DNA from: Natrinema pallidum DSM 3751
GTDB lineage: Archaea > Halobacteriota > Halobacteria > Halobacteriales > Natrialbaceae
Assembly: GCF_000337615.1 (NCBI RefSeq)
Contig: NZ_AOII01000020.1
Span: 75,847-115,099, forward strand
Length of the DNA stretch: 39,253 nt
Reading direction: 5' to 3'
In this document: positions 17,003 to 24,796 of the stretch, piece by piece
How positions within the stretch are numbered: the stretch's first letter is position 1
Layout: each line of letters starts with the position of its first letter
Notes under the pieces: model-generated
The model's database searches: none
Told to the model about the DNA's origin: nothing
Seen by the model: only the letters and a program-made list of their open reading frames with translations
Program-made: the position numbers and the translations under genes

Positions 17003-17722
17003 ATGGGAACCGACCGCGGGATCCTCGAGCGGCTGCTCGCCGGGAACCGCCGCCACGTCGAGTCGCTGCCGGACGGCTACTTCGCCGACGTCCAGACGGG
17101 CCAGCACCCGAGCGTCGTCGCGGTCTGCTGTTCGGACTCGCGGGTCGCACACGAGGGGATGTGGGGTGTCGATCGGCCGGGGACGGTCTTTACGCCCAGC
17201 AACATCGGCAATCAGGTCTGGGACGACGACGGCGGGAATCGGATCATCGACGGCGGCGTCCTCTATCCGATCCACCACACCGGCACCGACGCCGTCGCCG
17301 TCGTCGGGCACACCGGCTGCGGTGCCGTTACTGCCGCCTACCAGGTCGCGACCGGCGCGGACCCGCCCGGGCCGCGGGGCGTCGATAAGTGGGTCGATAT
17401 GCTCATCCCCGTCGTCGAGGCAGCCCTCGAGAGCGACCGGATCGATCGCGAGGCAGCCGACGACACCGTGATCAACCAGCTCGTCGAGTACAACGTCGGC
17501 TATCAGGTCCGATCGCTCGGCGACGCCGACGCCGTTCCGGACCGCGTCGACACCTACGGATTCGTCTACGACTTTCAGGGCGTCTACGGCGACCGACCCG
17601 GGCGAACCTACCTCGTCACCGTCGACGGCGAGACTGCGCCCGACGCGCTCGCCGAACTGGTGCCGAACGGCTACGAGTCGGCGGTCGAGAGCCTGTTGTA
17701 CGGCGACGGGGCGGACGACTGA
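17003..17722 (+). CDS. Beta-carbonic anhydrase
   Basis: The protein is 239 aa from the ATG at 17003 (MGTDRGILERLLAGN). Beta-class zinc ligands are complete: C43, D45 and R47 in CCSDSR, then H103 and C106 in HTGC. It interconverts CO2 and bicarbonate in the cytoplasm. It converges on the dabBA operon with 21 bp between the stops, so both carbon-related units sit together. A T-rich TATA-like word (CCTTTTTGA) lies about 30 nt before the start. Some beta enzymes use D45 as a fourth zinc ligand at low pH, but nothing in the sequence decides this. Confidence 0.94.
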   Translation: MGTDRGILERLLAGNRRHVESLPDGYFADVQTGQHPSVVAVCCSDSRVAHEGMWGVDRPGTVFTPSNIGNQVWDDDGGNRIIDGGVLYPIHHTGTDAVAVVGHTGCGAVTAAYQVATGADPPGPRGVDKWVDMLIPVVEAALESDRIDREAADDTVINQLVEYNVGYQVRSLGDADAVPDRVDTYGFVYDFQGVYGDRPGRTYLVTVDGETAPDALAELVPNGYESAVESLLYGDGADD

Positions 17723-17743
17723 CCGCGACGGCCGGGCTCAGGC

Positions 17744-20194
17744 TCAGTCGTCGGCGGTCGACACCGCGACCGGCGTCGTCCGCTCCGGACCCGTCGCCCG
17801 TGCCCTCTCGCGGGTCCACTCGAGGTCGCCCGCGTAGTGGAACGGCTCGTTGTCTTGCTCGGGATCGACGACGGTCAGATCACCGATCCACCCGTTGTCG
17901 AGAAGCACCCGGACGTCCTCGTGGTCGCGGAGGATCTCGGTCACGCGCTCGAGCGGCGCGTGGATCACCGCGGTCAGGCGCAGCGGCTGGTGGAACGGGC
18001 GCTCGTCGTCGCGCTTGAGCGACTGCAGCGGAAGGCCGGTCAGCAGATCCCCGCCGTTACCCTGAACGACGCCGACATTACCCACCGGGTTCTGGGTGAC
18101 CTTCGAGCCGCTCCCGTAGGCGGCGTTGTCGACCGTCGCAAAGTAGTACTGGTTGTTGATCCACTGGGTGACCACGAGCGGGCCCGTCAGGATCGCCTCG
18201 AGGGCGTCGCCGTCCGGATCGACGGTCCAGTCGTAGGAGTGGAGGAACGCGCGGCCGTCGAGGTCTTGGTCGGCGGTCAGCTCGCGCGGGCCGATGACGA
18301 ACGAGGCGTTGCCGGCCAGTCCCCACTCGGGGCGGGTCTCGGCCCAGTCGGCCGCCTTGCGCTCGACTTCGTCGACGGCCGCCTCGCCGTCGGCCGACGC
18401 GGTGCGCTCGGCGGCGGCCCCGGCGCGGGCGCTGTCGAGGTCCGCACGGAGCGACGCGAGGTCCTCGCGGTGGCTCTCGGGGACGTCGTCGTCGAACAGC
18501 GTGATCTCGTCGGTCGTCGTGTTGTGTTCGCCCGCGAGGAAGACGGTATCCTCGGGGATGTCGATCCCGTGTTCGCGCAGCGCCGCCTTGACGTCCGGGT
18601 CGTTACAGATCGCCGCGAGGACGCGGGCGTTTGGTCCGCCGGGGTTGCCGGCGCAGGCCCCGCAGTCGAGGCTCGAGCCGAAGGGGTTGTTCGTCGTCTC
18701 GCTGGCGTGACCCGCGAAGACGACCAGCCGGGCGAACTCGGTCCAGCCCATGAGTTCGAAGGCGTTCCGAGCGTACTCGACTTTCGCCTCGTGGCTCAGC
18801 CCGTGCGGGAGGTCGCCGTCGGCGTGGTCGTGATCGTCGTAGGCGTCGTAGTCGACGGCGGGTGCGGTGACTTCCGGGACGCTCGGGACGCGGTCCGCGA
18901 TAGCGGACTCGAGCGTCGCGATCGCCGACGGTGACAGCGTCCGGGCGGTCATCGCCGACCCGTAGGCGCTGCCGGCTCCCTCGACGAAGGTGAAGGCGGC
19001 GACGAGGTTGGATTTGAGCGTCGTGAAGTGGTTGCGGGCGGCCGTAGCGAGCCCGGTCCAGCGATCGCGGGCGGCGGCCGGCTCGGCATCGGCGGCCCGA
19101 TCGACGATCCGATGTTCGGGGTCGACGATCGGCGGGCAGGCGTCGGTGTCGGCCGCGGCCTCGTAGCCGCGATGGCGCATCGGCACGCCGAAAAAGCCCG
19201 CGTAGCCGTGGGTCTCGTAGGGCCCCTGTGCCTCGATGTGGCGGCGAATCACTTCCGATCGGGTGTCGATACAGAACACGAGTTGGGCGGCCGGCCGATC
19301 GCCGCTGTCGGCGTTCGCGGGATCGGTCACGGCGTCGTCGATCCCGTCGAGGAGCCGCTCGCGGTAGCTCTTTTCCCAGGCAGTTAGCCAGATTTCGGGC
19401 AGCGGAACCTCGTCGGCGTCGTCACCGTCGGTCTCGCGGCCGGCGTCGAGTTCGATCGGCGCGTCGAGCAGGTCCGCGAGCGTTAGCCGCACCGCGAGGT
19501 ACTGGGCCAGTGTGATCGGATACTCCGCCTGCCACGGATCGGCACCGTCGTCGGTCCGCTGTTTGACGAACCCGCTCCAGCCCGGCAGCGCCGCGAGGTG
19601 GGCCTCGAGAATCTCGACCCAGCGCCCTTCGGGGTAGTCGTCGAGGACCGACTCGAGCGCGTCGACGGCCGTCTCGGGGAGGTCGTCGGCGTCGGCGGGG
19701 CCGGGCACGTCGGCGTCGTGGGGGGCCACCGCGCGCCAGGCCTGATAGAACCCGTCCTCGCGGTTGGGCATCGGCCACTTGGCTCGGCCCTCGTCGAGGA
19801 AGGCCGCAAGCCACTTCGAGAGAACCCGATCGACGGTCTCGGTCGCGTCGTCGGGGTCGGCGGCCGTATGCTCCGCTTCGGTCTCGGCCAGTTCCTCGAG
19901 CAGCGTCTCGGGGTCGCGATCGATTCCGTGGGCCGCCAGTTCCGCCCGGAGCGTCTCGGCGTCGATCCGGCCCGACTCCCAGGCGCGGCGGAAGACCGAC
20001 GGGTGTGGGTAGCCCCGGCCGCCGAACAGCTCCTCGGCCTCCGCGACGGCCCGGTGGAACGGTTCGTCCTCGAACCCCGAGAGGGGGTTGGCCGTGACGA
20101 ACGAGTGCAGCGGCCAGACCGAACCGATGCGGTCGGCGGCGCGGTCGATGTGCTCCTCGATGCGACGGTCGTCGTGTGATTCCTTACGCGTCAT
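17744..20194 (-). CDS. dabA: DabA: inorganic carbon uptake subunit (DUF2309/UPF0753)
   Basis: This 816-aa soluble protein has beta-CA-like active-site residues. C308 and D310 lie in CIDTRSE, and H496 and C511 lie in GHASETTNNPFGSSLDCGACAG. The 15-residue H-to-C spacing equals that of the characterised DabA. DabA with DabB converts CO2 to bicarbonate unidirectionally at the inner membrane face, driven by ion flow, and so accumulates inorganic carbon. The start ATG is at 20194, with the Shine-Dalgarno GGAGG at 20201-20205 (minus) 6 nt upstream. It overlaps the dabB stop codon by 11 bp, consistent with translational coupling. Confidence 0.93.
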   Translation of the reverse strand: MTRKESHDDRRIEEHIDRAADRIGSVWPLHSFVTANPLSGFEDEPFHRAVAEAEELFGGRGYPHPSVFRRAWESGRIDAETLRAELAAHGIDRDPETLLEELAETEAEHTAADPDDATETVDRVLSKWLAAFLDEGRAKWPMPNREDGFYQAWRAVAPHDADVPGPADADDLPETAVDALESVLDDYPEGRWVEILEAHLAALPGWSGFVKQRTDDGADPWQAEYPITLAQYLAVRLTLADLLDAPIELDAGRETDGDDADEVPLPEIWLTAWEKSYRERLLDGIDDAVTDPANADSGDRPAAQLVFCIDTRSEVIRRHIEAQGPYETHGYAGFFGVPMRHRGYEAAADTDACPPIVDPEHRIVDRAADAEPAAARDRWTGLATAARNHFTTLKSNLVAAFTFVEGAGSAYGSAMTARTLSPSAIATLESAIADRVPSVPEVTAPAVDYDAYDDHDHADGDLPHGLSHEAKVEYARNAFELMGWTEFARLVVFAGHASETTNNPFGSSLDCGACAGNPGGPNARVLAAICNDPDVKAALREHGIDIPEDTVFLAGEHNTTTDEITLFDDDVPESHREDLASLRADLDSARAGAAAERTASADGEAAVDEVERKAADWAETRPEWGLAGNASFVIGPRELTADQDLDGRAFLHSYDWTVDPDGDALEAILTGPLVVTQWINNQYYFATVDNAAYGSGSKVTQNPVGNVGVVQGNGGDLLTGLPLQSLKRDDERPFHQPLRLTAVIHAPLERVTEILRDHEDVRVLLDNGWIGDLTVVDPEQDNEPFHYAGDLEWTRERARATGPERTTPVAVSTADD

Positions 20195-21680
20195 TGTACT
20201 CCTCCTTGGCGGTGAGGACGGTCGACGGATCGGGTTGGGAGACGTTCAGCAAGGCGACGTAGAGGCGTTCGCTGGAGCGGTACCAGCCCAGTTCCGCGAT
20301 GAGGTAGGCCCCGGCGAAGAGGGCGACGACGAGGTAGTGGACGGGGGTCATCTCGGTCGAGACGTGGGTCATCGGGACGCCGGACAGCATCGACGAGACG
20401 GCGTTGAACAGCACGGCGTAGCCGCCGATGGCGGTCAGGACGACCAGCGGGACGCTGACGAACCGGACCGCCGTCGGCAGGGTCGAGCGCCGGAGGATGT
20501 CCCGAGCCGCGGTTAGCGTCGTCAGGACTACGACAAGCGTCAGGATCATCCCGCTGTTCAGCGTCAGGCTCGTCGCCTTCCCGGTGAGGACGCCAAAGAG
20601 CGCGCCGCCGCCGACGGCCGTCACGAGGCTGACGGCGATCCCGGAGAAGCCGAGTTCGGTATCCCCCGCGTCTTTGGGAGCCGCACGCTCGACGCCCGCC
20701 CCGGACGAGAGGAAGAGATACGCCTTGTAGAAGCCATGCAGGATGAGGTGGGCGATGGCCGCGGCGAAAAAGCCGAGCCCACATTGCAGTATCATAAAGC
20801 CCATCTGAGCGATCGTCGAGCACCCGAGTTTGCGCTTGACATCCGTCTGGACCAGGATCATCGCCTGTCCGAGCAGGGCGCTGCCCGCGCCGACGAGGGC
20901 GATCGCCGACATCACGACGAGTCGATCGCCGACCAACGGTGCGAATCGGGTCAACAGAATCCCGCCCGCGTTGACGAACCCGGCGTGCATCAGGGCGGAC
21001 GCGGGCGTGGGGGCCGTCATCGACGACAGCAGCCAGTTGTGGAAGGGAAAGAGCGCCGACTGGATGACGGCCGCGAGGACGATCCCCGCGGCGGCGACGA
21101 GTCCGACCGGCCGCGAGACCCCCGACACCCCCTCGAGAACGCCGGTGAGCCTTGTCGCACCGGTCGCCCAGACCAGCACCGCGACGGAGCCGGCCAGCAA
21201 TGCGCTGCTGGCGAGGAAGTACCGGCGGGCGACGCGGCCGGCGGCCCGGGCCTGGGACCAGTCGCGAACGTGGCCGATCAGCGAGGCCATCAGCAGGCCC
21301 ATCGCCAGCCACGCGGCCACGAACAGCGCGACGTGGTTCGCCGCGGTCATCGTCATGACGGCGACGGTGAACCCGAGGACGCGGGCGAAGAAGCGATCGA
21401 TATCGCTGTCGCCGGCCATGTAGCGCCGCGAGTAGCTGTGGACGATCCCGCTGAAGAAGGTCACTACGACCCACATGACCGCGGTCAGTCCGTCGATCCG
21501 CAGGAACGGCGAGAGTTCCCAGCCGGCCCCCCCTCGAACCGTCAGCGCGAGAACCACGAAGCTGGCCAGAAAGAGCGTCCAGACCGCCCAAGTCGACGCT
21601 CGCGGCACGGCCGAACGCGGCGGCGTCGGTTCGGGGCGCTGTGCGATATCGTCGTCGATCGTTGCTGTGTCCTCAGTCAT
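20184..21680 (-). CDS. dabB: DabB: proton- or cation-conducting membrane subunit (NuoL-like)
   Basis: The ATG at 21680 (MTEDTATIDDDIAQRP) gives 498 aa. The longer ORF upstream runs through the leader and was rejected. At least 12 hydrophobic segments are visible, with the NuoL/MrpA signatures VTFFSGIVHSYSRRYM, ALMHAGFVNAGG and a conserved Lys-rich segment VQTDVKRKLGCSTIAQMGF. In DAB systems this subunit conducts the cation that powers DabA. It overlaps dabA. A TATA-like element at about 21781-21790 leaves a leader of about 77 nt. A 6-bp stem lies within that leader. Confidence 0.92.
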   Translation of the reverse strand: MTEDTATIDDDIAQRPEPTPPRSAVPRASTWAVWTLFLASFVVLALTVRGGAGWELSPFLRIDGLTAVMWVVVTFFSGIVHSYSRRYMAGDSDIDRFFARVLGFTVAVMTMTAANHVALFVAAWLAMGLLMASLIGHVRDWSQARAAGRVARRYFLASSALLAGSVAVLVWATGATRLTGVLEGVSGVSRPVGLVAAAGIVLAAVIQSALFPFHNWLLSSMTAPTPASALMHAGFVNAGGILLTRFAPLVGDRLVVMSAIALVGAGSALLGQAMILVQTDVKRKLGCSTIAQMGFMILQCGLGFFAAAIAHLILHGFYKAYLFLSSGAGVERAAPKDAGDTELGFSGIAVSLVTAVGGGALFGVLTGKATSLTLNSGMILTLVVVLTTLTAARDILRRSTLPTAVRFVSVPLVVLTAIGGYAVLFNAVSSMLSGVPMTHVSTEMTPVHYLVVALFAGAYLIAELGWYRSSERLYVALLNVSQPDPSTVLTAKEEYNDA

Positions 21681-21698
21681 GTCTCGGAGTCGACCAGC

Positions 21699-21714
21699 AC
21701 GGGATCGGTCCCGT
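21699..21714 (-). promoter_or_regulatory. Short hairpin in the dabB mRNA leader
   Basis: ACGGGA (21699-21704) and TCCCGT (21709-21714) form a perfect 6-bp stem with a 4-nt loop. It sits 19-34 nt before the dabB start codon. The leader is predicted to be about 77 nt, from the TATA-like word at 21781-21790. An 8-bp palindrome GTTCGAAC (21797-21804) lies just upstream of that TATA word. A regulatory role is possible but not shown. Confidence 0.45.
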
Positions 21715-21780
21715 CGCGACGTGTCGTTCTCGGCAACACTTGCGCAACCGGTCGCATCTAACCCATATGTGAACAGAGCG

Positions 21781-21790
21781 ATTATTATAG
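21781..21790 (-). promoter_or_regulatory. TATA box proposed for dabBA
   Basis: ATTATTATAG on the plus strand reads CTATAATAAT on the minus strand. It lies about 100 nt before the dabB start, so transcription would begin near 21757 and the mRNA would have a real 5' leader, unlike most genes here. Confidence 0.55.
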
Positions 21791-21974
21791 CCTTCGGTTC
21801 GAACAAATCGTTCGCCGTTCGGCGAGGCAGAACGTCACGACGTTCGTAGCCGCCCGTTCGAGCGCCGAGCCGGCGGCTTTCGGGTGACACGCATGCGGCG
21901 TCCTCCGGCTGTCGATACGAGGACCGCGAGTCCGGACTCGAGTCGTTCGTCGGGGTCGGCTTCCCCAAGTCGCG

Positions 21975-22436
21975 TTAGGAAGAGAACTCGTCGAACGAGG
22001 TCGATCGGTGGCTGCGTACGAGTACTTCGTCGGTGATCGTCAGCCCCATGTCCGCGAGCTGCTGTGCGATCGGCGTGACATCTCTGTCGTTCTCGACGAC
22101 CACGGTCACGAGGAGGTTCTGCTCGCCCGTGATCAGTTCCTGCACCGAGACGACGCCCGCAACCTCGAGCAGATCGTCGATGTACGCCCCTCGATCGGGG
22201 ATCGGTGCCGTACAGAACAGCAGCATCCGGATCGGATAGCCGGATTTCGTGTAGTCAATGTTCGCGCTGTAGCCCTTGATGACGCCCTCGGACTCCAGTC
22301 GCTGAATGCGCTTGCGGACCGTGCTCGAGGAGGCGTCGGTCCGATCGGCGATCTCGCTCGAGGAGAGGTTCCGCGCTTCCTCCTGTAATGCATAGAGGAT
22401 CTCCCGGTCGACCGCGTCGAGCTCGTACTCCGCCAT
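21975..22436 (-). CDS. Lrp/AsnC-family transcription regulator
   Basis: This 153-aa protein has an N-terminal helix-turn-helix (about residues 6-55; SSSEIADRTDASSSTVRKRIQRLESEGVIKGY) and a C-terminal RAM/AsnC effector domain with the hinge YPIRMLLFCTAP. The family forms octamers that sense amino acids or related metabolites. The start is ATG at 22436. TATA word CTTATAG (22459-22465, minus) is about 26 nt upstream, so the mRNA is leaderless. It lies on the same strand 294 bp before dabB and divergent from the small membrane protein. An inverted repeat in that divergent interval may be its own operator. Confidence 0.93.
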   Translation of the reverse strand: MAEYELDAVDREILYALQEEARNLSSSEIADRTDASSSTVRKRIQRLESEGVIKGYSANIDYTKSGYPIRMLLFCTAPIPDRGAYIDDLLEVAGVVSVQELITGEQNLLVTVVVENDRDVTPIAQQLADMGLTITDEVLVRSHRSTSFDEFSS

Positions 22437-22468
22437 ACGCGTTCGTTGCCGCGGCCGCTATAAGGTAC

Positions 22469-22509
22469 TTCGGCTCCCGAGGCTTCGAATACTTATACTG
22501 GGAGCCGAA
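22469..22509. promoter_or_regulatory. 10-bp perfect inverted repeat spanning the divergent promoters
   Basis: TTCGGCTCCC (22469-22478) and GGGAGCCGAA (22500-22509) are perfect inverted copies, with centres 31 bp apart. The right half lies just past the TATA word of the small membrane gene (ACTTATACTG, 22491-22500). The left half lies just upstream of the TATA word of the lrp gene. This placement suits a regulator, most simply the Lrp protein itself. Confidence 0.7.
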
Positions 22510-22519
22510 AGGGACAGGC

Positions 22520-22738
22520 ATGCGCGAACGACTCGAGTCGGATATCGGCTTCTACTACGCCGTCGGCGGCTTCATCATCGCCGTGTTCGTCGTCGGGCTG
22601 GCGGCCTTTGCCGCGCTCAACCCCGACGGCGTGGGAACGGTGGAGTTGGTCGGACTCACCGGCGGCTTCTTCCTGTTCATGCTCGTGTACTTCATCGCTA
22701 TTTCGGTCCAGCGACTCGAGGACGGCGACAGCATCTGA
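22520..22738 (+). CDS. Small two-segment membrane protein
   Basis: The 72-aa protein starts at ATG 22520 (MRERLESDIGFYYAVGG). The reading frame extends further upstream, but TATA word ACTTATACT (22491-22499) lies about 25 nt before this ATG and fits leaderless translation. Two hydrophobic segments (about residues 12-32 and 42-62) are joined by a short acidic loop and followed by a charged tail. No family is recognised. It is divergent to lrp and shares its promoter interval, so the two may be co-regulated. Confidence 0.78.
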   Translation: MRERLESDIGFYYAVGGFIIAVFVVGLAAFAALNPDGVGTVELVGLTGGFFLFMLVYFIAISVQRLEDGDSI

Positions 22739-22823
22739 GGTCGTACGAGCCGAATGCGGACGATCGGCGCGGTCACAACGAGTCGCAGGCTTTATATCTA
22801 CCGGGGCGTTCTCTTTAGAAGCA

Positions 22824-23018
22824 ATGGCGCAAGGAACCGTTGATTTCTTCAACGACACTGGCGGCTACGGATTCATCGAGACTGAGGACGCGGACGACGA
22901 CGTGTTCTTCCACATGGAAGACATCGGCGGCCCGGACCTTGAGGAAGGACAGGAGCTCGAGTTCGACATCGAGCAGGCCCCCAAGGGCCCGCGCGCGACG
23001 AACGTCGAGCGCCTGTAA
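22824..23018 (+). CDS. cspA: Cold-shock protein (CspA family)
   Basis: The 64-aa protein has a single cold-shock domain. RNP-1-like GYGFIE and RNP-2-like DVFFHMEDI are present, with an acidic surface suited to high salt. It binds single-stranded RNA or DNA and acts as an RNA chaperone. ATG at 22824 lies about 29 nt after a TATA box (TTTATATC, 22791-22798). The gene is followed at once by a nested hairpin (23028-23087), probably in its 3' UTR. Confidence 0.95.
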   Translation: MAQGTVDFFNDTGGYGFIETEDADDDVFFHMEDIGGPDLEEGQELEFDIEQAPKGPRATNVERL

Positions 23019-23027
23019 GGCTGGTGG

Positions 23028-23087
23028 CAACTGAAACCACTGTACACCGCTCACACAACCGTGCGAGCGGAGGAAGCGTTTCAGTTG
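23028..23087 (+). ncRNA. Nested hairpin in the cspA 3' UTR (possible structured RNA)
   Basis: The outer stem pairs CAACTGAAAC (23028-23037) with GTTTCAGTTG (23078-23087), 10 bp perfect. The inner stem pairs CCGCTC (23047-23052) with GAGCGG (23065-23070) around a 12-nt loop. The element begins 9 nt past the stop codon. There is no T run directly after it. It could be a processing or stability element, a thermosensor or a small RNA. The identity as RNA is inferred from structure only. Confidence 0.55.
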
Positions 23088-23199
23088 GAGCCATCGATTC
23101 GTAACGGTATCGGCACTTGACTGCAGTATTTTAGCTCCCTGAGCGACGGCACTGACGGTGGAACAGCACTTTTAGGAGCCGCGGCGTTCACTCTCAGAT

Positions 23200-23565
23200 A
23201 TGACCGAGCCGCTGCTCCGGCGTGGCGACGAAATCGAATACGAGACGGTCGCCGCCGCCGATGGCCTCGAGAAGGGCGTCCTGCTCGCCGACGACCACGG
23301 CGCACCGAACTTCGCGATGCGCCGGTTCGTTCTCGAACCCGGTGCCGAGGTACCGAAACACACCAACGAGGTCGAACACGAGCAGTACGTCCTCGCGGGC
23401 GAGTACACGGTCGGAATCGAGGACGAGGAGTACGAGGTCGAACCGGGCGATTCGCTGTTGCTCCCCGCAGGGACGGTCCACTGGTACCGAAACGAGGGCG
23501 ACGACCCGGGCGCGTTCATCTGTGCGGTTCCACACGGCGACGACGAAATCGATCTACTCGAGTGA
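23200..23565 (+). CDS. Cupin domain protein
   Basis: This 121-aa single-cupin protein has motif 1 (EVPKHTNEVEHEQYVLAGEY, with H, H, E and E/Q metal ligands) and motif 2 (PGDSLLLPAGTVHWYRNEG, with H). Such proteins bind a metal and act as dioxygenases, isomerases or sensors. The partner cannot be named. The start at 23200 has a short upstream T-rich stretch (CTTTTAGG). No operon partner is seen; the iron importer starts 121 bp downstream. Confidence 0.88.
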   Translation: MTEPLLRRGDEIEYETVAAADGLEKGVLLADDHGAPNFAMRRFVLEPGAEVPKHTNEVEHEQYVLAGEYTVGIEDEEYEVEPGDSLLLPAGTVHWYRNEGDDPGAFICAVPHGDDEIDLLE

Positions 23566-23665
23566 GGGCTCGGCGGGCGAGCGCCGACCGGAATCGGTCC
23601 GAGACCGCGGTCGTGTCCCGCGGGCCACTAGCATAGCGTCACTGGACCGCAACTACTATACGGCT

Positions 23666-23681
23666 TTTAGGTATACCTAAA
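23666..23681. promoter_or_regulatory. 16-bp palindrome, DtxR/IdeR-like iron box, for the permease gene
   Basis: TTTAGGTATACCTAAA is a perfect palindrome. It ends 5 nt before the permease start codon (23687), at the expected transcription start, with a TATA-like CTACTATAC at 23653-23661. It matches the TTAGGnnnnCCTAA form of the DtxR/MntR-family operators. A bound repressor would block initiation, so expression should rise when iron is scarce. Confidence 0.78.
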
Positions 23682-23686
23682 GAAAG

Positions 23687-24796
23687 ATGGCAGGAGCGGA
23701 GTCGGTCGGTGCGAACGCGGTGACTGAACAGCGGGACAGTTGGATAACGGGAACGCTCGTCCTCTTTTGTCTGATGAGTATGGTTGTCACGGTCGTTGCA
23801 GGCCTGATACAGGTAAGTTTCGGAGAGTACTCGATGACGGTTCTCGAGGCCTGGAAGGCAGTGTTCAACCCCGCGGTGATTTTTGACCTCAATGCCTGGG
23901 TATCGTTCCTGTTCGGCACCGAGCGGCCGGACATGAGCACCAACAGTATCGTCGTCTGGAACCTCCGGCTCCCGCGAGTATTCGTCGGGATCATTACCGG
24001 TGCGACGCTCGCGGTCTCGGGTGCAATCTTCCAGGCGGTGACACGAAACGAACTGGCGAGTCCGTTTATTCTGGGAGTCAGTTCCGGTGCCGGGTTCGCC
24101 GTACTGGCGACCCTCGTCGTGTTCAGCGGTTTCGCACCCTTCCTCCCGCTGATCGCGACTCTAGGGGGAACTCTCGCGTTCGGACTCGTCTACTCGATCG
24201 CGTGGAAAGGCGGAACGAGTCCCGTTCGACTCGTCCTCGCGGGCGTGATCGTCAACATGGTCTTCCAGTCGCTCCAGCAAGGGCTGTTTTTCTTCGCGGA
24301 CGATCTGGGCGTCGTCCAGACGGCGATCGCTTGGATCACGGGCTCGCTGACGGGTACCGGATGGGAGGAAGTCAGAATCGCGATCCTGCCGGCAATTATC
24401 GCGATCGCGATCGCGCTCGCCGGTGCGCGCCAGTTGAACGTTCTGATGCTCGGCGAGAACACCGCCCGATCACTCGGTATGCGCGTCGAACGGGTGCGCT
24501 TTTTCCTCTCTGGCGTCGCCATTCTGGCTGCCAGTGTCGCCATTGCCGTCGCCGGCGTCGTCAGTTTCTTCGGCCTCGTCGTTCCCCACATCGTCAGGAA
24601 CACGGTCGGCGGCGACTACCGACGGCTGATGGTCGGCTGCGTCTTCGCCGGCCCCGCACTGATGGTTACCGCCGACGTTGGTGCCCGGCTCGCGATGGGC
24701 GGAACACAGATGCCCGTCGGCGTCGTAACGGGCCTGATCGGCGGCCCGTACTTCCTCTATCTGATGCGGAAACAGCAATCGATGGGTGAACTATAA
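23687..24796 (+). CDS. FecCD-type iron/siderophore ABC permease
   Basis: This 369-aa integral membrane protein has about nine hydrophobic segments. The FecCD signatures are NLRLPRVFVGIITGATLAVSGAIFQAVTRN(E)LASP and GAVSFFGLVVPH-like VVSFFGLVVPHIVRN, with the TQMPVGVVTGLIGGPYFLYLM end. It forms the homodimeric channel for Fe(III)-siderophore, haem or cobalamin. The operator and the neighbouring binding protein make iron most likely. The stop codon overlaps the ATPase start by one base. Confidence 0.93.
   Translation: MAGAESVGANAVTEQRDSWITGTLVLFCLMSMVVTVVAGLIQVSFGEYSMTVLEAWKAVFNPAVIFDLNAWVSFLFGTERPDMSTNSIVVWNLRLPRVFVGIITGATLAVSGAIFQAVTRNELASPFILGVSSGAGFAVLATLVVFSGFAPFLPLIATLGGTLAFGLVYSIAWKGGTSPVRLVLAGVIVNMVFQSLQQGLFFFADDLGVVQTAIAWITGSLTGTGWEEVRIAILPAIIAIAIALAGARQLNVLMLGENTARSLGMRVERVRFFLSGVAILAASVAIAVAGVVSFFGLVVPHIVRNTVGGDYRRLMVGCVFAGPALMVTADVGARLAMGGTQMPVGVVTGLIGGPYFLYLMRKQQSMGEL

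Noticed and set aside
20191-21591. Minus-strand ORF of 466 aa within dabB
   Set aside because: Frame-shifted shadow of dabB with Arg/Gly-rich sequence.
21681-21968. N-terminal extension of DabB
   Set aside because: Contains the TATA word and leader; the extension is not membrane-like or acidic, and the ATG at 21680 starts the conserved part.
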